64,000 nucleotides of DNA from JAICMB01 sp035295125 (GTDB lineage Bacteria; Acidobacteriota; Terriglobia; Bryobacterales; Bryobacteraceae). A model generated the notes under the pieces. That model did not search any database, was not told where the DNA came from, and was given only the letters and a program-made list of their open reading frames with translations. This document shows, one piece after another, positions 57,801 to 64,000 of this stretch. The stretch spans positions 62,001-126,000 of the forward strand of contig DATGJP010000064.1 in NCBI GenBank assembly GCA_035295125.1. Direction: 5' to 3'. Numbering within the stretch: position 1 is the first letter of the stretch; every line of letters begins with the position of its first letter. The position numbers were made by a program, and so were the translations under genes.

Positions 57801-60800
57801 TGACGGCCGGCAAGACGTATTGGATCGAAGTAAGCGAATACAACGACGAATACGCGACGGGTGGCACGTTGTTTTTGAATCTTGTGGGCTCAGCCGGCGA
57901 CGGCGGTTCGGTGCAGGCCGCCAGCCGCTGCCAACAGTGCAGGGCACCGCGCTTGAACCAAAAACCTCGTAAATCTCGCTAGTACGTAAGAGGAAGTCAT
58001 GCAATTATCAGTGCGAACGACACTGCCCGCCGTGGCGTTTTTCTTCTCTTTGGTGGGGCAGGCGGCTCCGCCTGCCCGCGCTTATCATGGCAACCTGCCA
58101 TTGGCGTTTGAGCCCAACTCGGGCCAATTCGATCCGCAGGTGCGGTTTCGAACCCACAGCCGCGGCATGACGGTCTTTTTCACAAAAGACGAAGCCGTGA
58201 TGGTCCTCCGCAAGGGAGGCAAGACCGGCGAAAGCGCGGTGGTGCGCATGAAACTGGAGGGAGCTTCGAAGTCCAGTGATGCCTCAGGATTAGAGAAGCT
58301 CCCGGGCATCAGCAACTACTTCATCGGCAACGATCCGGCGAAGTGGCGCACCGACATCCCGAATTACGCACGCATCCGTTATCCAGGCGTCTACCCGGGC
58401 GTAGACCTGCTCTGTTACGGAAACGGTCATGACCTGGAATATGACCTTGTCGTCGCGCCGGGAGCGGATCCGAACCGGATCGAGCTGGCCTGGGAAGGTG
58501 CGGACCGCATGGACTTGAACGGCGCCGGGGATCTCGTGCTCGCGACGCCGCTGGGTGATGTGACCCAAAAGCGTCCCCGCGTTTACCAGGAGATCGCGGG
58601 CCGGCGTGTCGAGGTCGCGGCGAGCTATGCGATGCATGTAGGTGGCCGTGTAACGTTCGCACTGGCCCGCTATGACCAAAGCCGGCCCCTGGTAATCGAC
58701 CCGATTACGGTGGCATACGGCACATATCTGGGCTACAGCTATGAAGGGGATGGCATCGCCGTTGACGCAACGGGCGCCGCCTACGTTACCGGCTACACCA
58801 ATGACAACAATTTCCCCACCAAAACGCCCTTCCAGAGCCACAACAGGGGAAACTACAACACTTTCGTGAGCAAGATCGCCCCAGGCGGGAGTTCGCTCGT
58901 GTATTCGACCTACCTTGGCGGAACCGACGGGGACTCACCAAACGGCATTGCCGTGGACGCGAACGGCGCCGCTTACATCGTGGGCACCGCTGGCTCGCTC
59001 GATTTTCCGCTCGCGAATGCGTACCAGACGAGCTGCCCGAATGACGTGCCCGGGGGCCAATACGGCGGGGTGTTCGTGACGAAGCTCGTTCCCGCGGGTA
59101 ATGCGTTGGCGTACTCAACGTACCTGTGCGGCGGGTATAGCGACCATGCGGGCGGAATTGCGGTGGACAGCTCCGGTTCGGCTTACATCACCGGCGATAC
59201 GTCATCGGATCACTGGCCCTTCGTATCGGCGTACCAGCCGCAATTGAGCGGAGGCACGAATGCGTTCGTGACGAAGCTCTCGCCGGCCGGCAATTCGCTC
59301 GTGTACTCCACGTATCTGGGCAACAGCAACGATTATGGGAAAGCTATCGCGATCGATGGCACCGGTGCGGCTTACATCACGGGCGAAACCGATTCCGACG
59401 AGTTCCCCGTCACTGCCTCTGCGTTTGACCGCACCTACAAGAGCGCTGAGAACGACGTCACCGGTTTTGTCGCCAAGCTTTCGCCCACCGGCACTTCACT
59501 GGTGTACGCCACGTACCTCGGGGGTACCGGCGCAGAACACCCCAAGGGGATTGCGGTCGACAGTTCCGGCGCGGCGTACATTACAGGCTACACGTTTTCG
59601 ACAGATTTCCCTCTCAAGGCCGCATTCCAAAGCACGAACAAAAACCCGGACGCCGGCACTGGCTTTCTGACGAAACTTGCTCCCAGCGGAAGTACATTGG
59701 TTTACTCGACCTACCTCGGAGGAACCGCCAACAGCGGTACCAGCGGCGATTTCTCCAATGCGGTAGCGGTCAACAGCGCGGGAGAGGCATACTTAACCGG
59801 CTACACATTCTCGGCCGATTTCCCTCTCATGTCACCTGTGCATTCGCGTATCCCGAGCAGTTACGTTGCATTCGTGACGAAGTTCTCGGCCTCGGGCGGC
59901 GCGCTGATCGGCTCGACGTTCCTCGGTGGCACTGGTGACACCCTCACGAACGCAATGTGCCTCGACAGCGCCGACGCCGTTTACGTGACAGGAAACACCA
60001 CGTCTGACGATTTCCCAACTCCAAATGGATTTCAGAAGACCACCAGCACCAGCGGCGGGCCGTTCATCGACAAACTGCAGATCACCGGCCCAACAACGAC
60101 CACCGTCACCACCAGTCCCGGAGGCCTGACGTTCACAGTGGATGGCACAAGTTACACGGCAACGCAGGTCTTCACCTGGACATCGGGGAGCACGCACACG
60201 ATCGCGGTTACGTCGCCACAGACGCTGCCCAGTGTCAGTGGCACGCGCTATGCCTTCTCGAACTGGTCGGACAGCGGACTGCAGAGTCATACGGTGACCG
60301 CGTCCACGACTGGCGCAACCTACACCGCGAATTTCACCGCACAATATCAATTAGCCGTGACAATCACTCCGGTTGGAGGGGGGAACGTGACGTCGAATCC
60401 GTCCTCGTCCGACACGTTCTATAACACCGGCACCAGCGTGCAGCTCACTGCCGCGGCAAGCTCCGGCTATTCCTTTACGGGCTGGGGCGGCGACCTGGGC
60501 GGGACGACGAATCCACAATCCGTCATGATGACCGCCACGCGCCACGTGACCGCGATTTTCAGTAACGGCACTTCGCAGTCGCCCGTGCTGAGCGTCACGA
60601 AGACGCACGCCGGCAACTTCACGGTTGGGCAGTCGGGCGCGTCCTATTCGATTACTATTTCAAATCAGGCCGGTGCGGGAGCGACCAGCGGTATGGTCAC
60701 GGTCACCGACACGATTCCCTCCGGCCTGACGCTGCTGTCAATGTCGGGATCGGGTTGGACCTGCACCGGGAACACATGCACGCGCAGCGACTCGCTGGCG

Positions 60801-63800
60801 GGCGGCGCCAGCTATCCGGTGATCACCGTATTGGTCAACGTGCCGGCGAGCGGGCCCACGCAAGTGACCAATCAGGTGAGTGTGTCGGGCGGAGGGTCGC
60901 AAGGCGCGTCGGCTTCCGATCCGACCACGATCGGCCCGTCCAACAGTACGGGAGGAATTTACTTCTATCCCGTCACACCTTGCCGCGTCGCCGACACGCG
61001 CAATACCACTGGGCCCTTCGGCGGACCGATTATTCCTGGAAACAGCATCCGCACGTTCTCCGTTCCTTCCAGCGCGTGCGCGATTCCAAGCAATGCGCAG
61101 GCTTACTCGCTGAACATAACTGTGGTGCCGCCTGCGACGCTTGGATACCTGACCATCTGGCCGACCGGGCAGGCCCAGCCCAATGTTTCGACGCTGAATT
61201 CGTCGAACGGCGCCATCATCGCTAACGCGGCTATTGTCCCCGCGGGGACCGGCGGGTCGATCAGCGTGTACGTGAGCAACACGACGCACGTGATTATCGA
61301 CATCAACGGCTACTTCGCGCCTCCGGGGGCCGTCGGCGCGCTGGCGTTCTATCCCGCGACGCCTTGCCGCATCGCCGATACGCGCATTCCGAACGCCCCG
61401 TTCGGCGGTCCGGCGCTGGCCGGCGGCACATCGCGTGACTTTGGGGTGCCCGCCAGCGCCTGCAACATTCCCAGCACGGCGAAAGCCTATTCGCTGAATA
61501 TGACGGTGGTGCCTGTTGCGCCGCTGGGTTATCTCACGGTGTGGCCCACGGGACAGACGCAGCCATACGTGTCGACGTTGAACGCACTGCAAGGCCAAAT
61601 CGCGGCTAACGCTGCAATCGTTCCGGCCGGAACCACGGGACCCGGGTCCATTAGTGTATTTGTCACGGATACCAGCAACGTGATCATCGATGTCAACGGC
61701 TACTTCGCGCCTCCTGGAAGCCCCGGCGCCTTGTACTTCTATCCGCTGACGCCCTGTCGTGTGGCGGATACACGCGGCGCATCAGGGATGTTCGGAGGAC
61801 CGTCCCTCGGCGCCGGTGCGACTCGCAACCTGCCGATACCGACCAGCGCCTGCAGTGTTCCCGCAACGGCGCTGGCCTATTCATTCAACATCACCGTGGT
61901 GCCGGCGGGTTCGCTCCTGTACCTGAGTACGTGGCCGGCAGGACAAACTTTGCCGGTCGTTTCGACGCTGAACGACATGCAGGGCCAAATCGTTGCGAAC
62001 GCCGCCATTGTGCCCGCTGGGACGGGCGGGACTGTGTGTGTGTTCGTGAGCGATCAGGCGAACGTGATTATCGATATCAACGGCTACTTCGCGCCATAAG
62101 CATCACACACCCGGGAAGGGAAACGCCTGCCTTATCGGCGTGGTCGAGAGCGTTGGCTGGGACCTCTGGCGTCCCCGTGAACCGTGAACGGTAAGGTCGA
62201 GAATCTGAGAAGCGGTGGCCGCCGATTCACGCGGACAAACGCGATTCTTGATCTCAGACGCGTTCATCCGCGGCCTTGGCGCTCGTTGCTTTCGCCGCAG
62301 GCTCCAGCCAGAGGATCGCGAAACGCTCAACTGCTTTCAGATACTCGCTGAGGCTGCTCGGCTTCACGATATAGGCGTTGGGGCTCCATTTTATGACGTT
62401 CCCCATCGGCTGCGGAGTCGAGCTGAAGACCACGACGGGCGTCGACGCCAGGTCGGTCCGGTTGGTCCGCACGTACTCGAGCACACCGGCGCCGTCCACT
62501 TTAGGGAGATTCAAATCCAGCAGTATGATGTCGGGCCGGTAGTCCGACGTCAAAAGGTTGATCGCCCGTTCGCCGTCCTCCGCGATTCGCAGGTTCATTG
62601 CGAACCGTTTGCCGGCTGGTTTGAGTCCTTCGCGAATCAAATGCACATCCCCGGGGTTATCCTCAACAATCAGGACTTCGATAGATCGAGCGGAAACCGG
62701 CATCTCGGCAGAATTATATCCAATCACGCTGTAGATTTTAGAGGTGCTGAAACGGCTCCTCTACTTCTTCGGGCCGCCTGCTGCTTTGCCGCTCCAGGGA
62801 ACGGCTTACCAGATCTTTGGAACCCAAGCCTACCGCTAACGCCAACGCCAGTACGATTCCACCAAAAAGAATCCCAAAGGCAACATTTACGACTCCGCCG
62901 CCGATCCCCAGGTGATCGAGCGCCATCGTCACGGCAAGCACCAGGACCATCCACTTCACGCCGGCGCTGAGCAGCGAGGCGTACTGCAGGTTCATGTTGA
63001 CGGCCCCGATCAAAACACTGCGGCCGAGAAAATGCGCGAAGAAATTACCGATGATAAGGAGAATAACTGCCGCGGCCACTTGCGGAAGATAGCTGAAAAT
63101 CCGCAGGAGTAGCTGTGACGTAAGGGTGGTATCAAACGCGGCGATGCCGATGAGCAGGCCCATTAGAATGACGATCCAGAAGACGGCGCGTTCCACCAAC
63201 AGCGCGGGGCTGTTTCGTGGCGCGATATCGCTCAGGCCGCTGGCGCCGCTTTCCATCAAACGACGATCGAATTGCATACTGCGCAGGATCTGGCGCACCA
63301 GAAACGCCAGCAGCCACGCCAACAAAAACGAAACGAGGAGCGCCACGATGAGCGCGACGATTCCGGGCAATAATCCCGCGACACTCCGGACCACACGATT
63401 CCACGACTGATTCAAAGCCTGGCTTGCTTGTTCCCACATACGTCTTCCTCCTTCGGTCCGTCACGGGCTGAACCGGTCGGGCCATCTCCAGCGCGATAAC
63501 AAATAGCGCCTCTCCGATTCGTAAGCCAGTCGGAGCTGTTCTACCCGGCGCTCCGCCTGTTCTGTGTCAGCGTTTTCAACCTCCAACGCGTAAGATGCGA
63601 CCCAGGCGCGATAGAGCGGGGTGAGCGCACGCAACAGGTGGTCGCGATTCAAGATTCTCAGGCGATGCCCGAGTGCAAAGTCGTAAATGATGCGCGCCCA
63701 GAGCGCATCCTTAATCCGGAAGTGTTCGGGCGGAGCGAGCGTCAGCTTCTTCAGATCCAGCAATGTTGCGGGCGGGAGAACGAGGCTCCACACCGGCTGC

Positions 63801-64000
63801 AGGTTCTGAAAGCCGAGTTGGAACGCCTCGATCAAAGGCCGTACGTCCACGGTGTGGGGCTCCTCGACCAAGGCGGCCGGATGACCGAAGGTGGTGACGG
63901 GCAGGCTGCTGTGGACTCGCTGCCACTGGGCGGCGTTAAATTCCATGTCGAGGAATATCGGGCCGAGGACGTGGGCCAGCATGGAACTCAGGTCGGTGGG

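Overview
The window looks like chromosome from a member of the Acidobacteriota, most likely the Solibacter/Bryobacter group. The evidence is four tandem secreted VWA proteins of the acidobacterial type, two secreted proteins ending in the Solibacter C-terminal domain (TIGR03437 type), an ECF sigma factor of the TIGR02999 type joined to a Ser/Thr kinase with TPR-like repeats, a very large Asp-box (BNR) protein, and numerous short GC-rich intergenic palindromes. I see no tRNA, rRNA, CRISPR array, transposase or phage genes. Gene starts are assigned by reading ribosome-binding sites, signal peptides and stop/start overlaps.

Layout. 0-4.1 kb (minus): pectin degradation, a GH28 polygalacturonase cut by the left edge and coupled to a multidomain pectinesterase. 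4.1-10.0 kb (minus): an HDOD protein, then a compact run of four VWA proteins with a 70-residue protein and a degenerate zincin-like protein between them. 10.1-14.8 kb (minus): a GH88 unsaturated uronyl hydrolase, a cluster of hairpins and a BNR-repeat protein. 14.9-20 kb: small secreted proteins, a decayed hydrolase fragment, a LytS/LytTR two-component pair, a DinB-like protein and a small membrane protein. 20.2-25.5 kb (plus): murJ, an inserted secreted-protein block followed by a second, diverged copy of the murJ 3' end, then an ECF sigma/anti-sigma pair. 25.5-27.6 kb (minus): a second ECF sigma/anti-sigma pair with a Spy-like protein. 27.9-30.9 kb (plus): erpA, murQ, murA and a rhodanese. 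30.9-35 kb (minus): a decaheme cytochrome and its outer-membrane porin, plus beta-barrel and membrane proteins. 35-38 kb: a large secreted beta-propeller protein. 38.2-47.5 kb (minus): a Tad/Flp-type pilus assembly operon without an identifiable pilin. 47.5-49.5 kb: a Gfo/Idh/MocA oxidoreductase and a NusG-like antiterminator. 49.7-52.7 kb (plus): sigma factor and kinase. 53-62.1 kb (plus): a run of secreted proteins including an HELGH-type putative metallopeptidase, a papain-family peptidase and an SBBP-repeat protein. 62.2-64 kb (minus): a response regulator, an MscS-related membrane protein and a partial gene.

Together the genes describe a heterotroph that attacks plant polysaccharide (pectinesterase, polygalacturonase, GH88), exports many large adhesin-like or enzymatic proteins, assembles Tad-type pili, and may move electrons across the outer membrane through a porin-cytochrome pair. 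Signalling is by ECF sigma factors with anti-sigma factors or a kinase partner and by a LytS/LytTR pair. The peptidoglycan genes murJ, murA and murQ lie within 10 kb of each other but not in one operon.
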